From Woeseia sp. (GTDB lineage Bacteria > Pseudomonadota > Gammaproteobacteria > Steroidobacterales > Woeseiaceae), in NCBI GenBank assembly GCA_018701055.1, contig JABIUH010000272.1:1-6814 (forward strand): DNA of 6,814 nucleotides, given 5' to 3'. Below are positions 6,200 through 6,814 of the stretch, piece by piece. The notes under the pieces are model-generated. The model did no database searches, was not told the DNA's origin, and saw only the letters and a list, made by a program, of their open reading frames with translations. Position numbers and translations under genes: made by a program. Position 1 is the stretch's first letter; each line of letters starts with the position of its first letter.

Positions 6200-6814
6200 T
6201 TGAACGCCACTCTTATATCCCAGGACTTTGTTCTGGAACCTGCCGACAATCATCGCCTCGCTAATCTTTGCGGTCAATTTGACGAACACTTGCGTCAAAT
6301 TGAGCGCCGACTCAATATCGAAATTGCCAGTCGCGGGAATTGTTTTCGGGTTACCGGTCTGCCCGGCGCCGCGCAAACTGGCTTGGAAGTAATCCAGTCA
6401 CTTTTCAAGATGACTGATCAGGAACGACTTGATCCGGAGCGTATTCACGTGTGTCTGCAAGAAACCGTAATGGATGATACTGGCGGCTATGAGGATCCTT
6501 CACCGATGCAGGCTGACAACGACGAAAGTTTTGAGATTCAAACGAAAAAGAAATTGATTCGAGCTCGAGGAAAAAATCAAAAATTTTATCTCAAGAGTAT
6601 ACGTGAACACGATTTGGCATTTGGAATTGGACCGGCAGGCACAGGTAAGACGTATCTTGCCGTCGCCAGTGCCATCGACGCGTTGGAAAATGAACACGTG
6701 CGGCGAATCGTACTCGTTCGACCTGCTGTTGAGGCGGGAGAGCGACTGGGTTTCTTGCCCGGCGATTTGTCGCAAAAAGTGGATCCGTATTTGCGGCCGA
6801 TGTACGACGCGCTC
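6200..6814 (+). CDS. ybeZ: PhoH-family ATPase (YbeZ-like), 3' end cut by window
   Basis: PhoH-like proteins of this type are cytoplasmic P-loop NTPases usually encoded between miaB and ybeY. E. coli YbeZ is linked to the rRNA endonuclease YbeY, suggesting a role in RNA metabolism. The 205 codons present contain an N-terminal KH-like region (FVLEPADNHRLANLCGQFDEHL, then IERRLNIEI, about residues 10-70), an acidic linker (88-115), and the start of the ATPase core with Walker A GPAGTGKT at 144-151. LVRPAVEAGERLGFLPGDLSQ (172-192) and VDPYLRP (194-200) are hallmarks of the family. E. coli YbeZ is about 346 residues, so roughly 140 are missing at the right edge. The start is TTG: an in-frame TAA at 6194-6196 excludes anything upstream, and the next in-frame ATG is codon 71, inside the conserved N-terminal region. 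It is co-directional with miaB, with a 157-base gap between them. Confidence 0.93.
   Translation, partial: MNATLISQDFVLEPADNHRLANLCGQFDEHLRQIERRLNIEIASRGNCFRVTGLPGAAQTGLEVIQSLFKMTDQERLDPERIHVCLQETVMDDTGGYEDPSPMQADNDESFEIQTKKKLIRARGKNQKFYLKSIREHDLAFGIGPAGTGKTYLAVASAIDALENEHVRRIVLVRPAVEAGERLGFLPGDLSQKVDPYLRPMYDAL

Overview
The window is an ordinary chromosomal housekeeping segment of a bacterium, most likely a gammaproteobacterium of moderate GC content. The UvrA, SSB, MiaB and PhoH-like proteins all align closely, from memory, with the Escherichia coli and Pseudomonas proteins. The uvrA / MFS transporter / ssb neighbourhood also recalls the arrangement I remember from Pseudomonas. I see no mobile element, tRNA, rRNA, CRISPR array or prophage gene, and the genes show no obvious compositional break.

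Layout. Positions 1-2720 (minus strand) hold uvrA, complete at its start and cut by the window edge about 34 codons before its expected end. A 175-base divergent intergenic region follows, with a plausible uvrA promoter and a hairpin on the transporter side. Positions 2896-4095 (plus) encode a YajR-like MFS transporter without the C-terminal domain of E. coli YajR. After a 94-base gap with a hairpin and a good ribosome binding site comes ssb (4190-4663), then miaB only 38 bases later (4702-6042). A 157-base AT-rich gap with inverted repeats separates miaB from a PhoH-family ATPase gene (ybeZ-like) that begins with TTG at 6200 and runs off the right edge.

How the genes work together. UvrA (damage recognition in nucleotide excision repair) and SSB (single-stranded DNA binding) are genome-maintenance proteins. 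MiaB (methylthiolation of tRNA position 37) and the PhoH-like protein (usually encoded with the rRNA endonuclease YbeY) belong to RNA modification and metabolism. The four plus-strand genes are co-oriented, and ssb-miaB is tight enough to share a transcript, so the window appears to join a repair cluster to an RNA-maturation cluster.

I found no convincing undescribed system. The points most worth a second look are the folded miaB-phoH gap with its TTG-started downstream gene, the absence of an E. coli-type LexA box upstream of uvrA and ssb, a 19-base perfect repeat joining the two Walker A motifs of uvrA, the ssb-miaB junction, and the short transporter.
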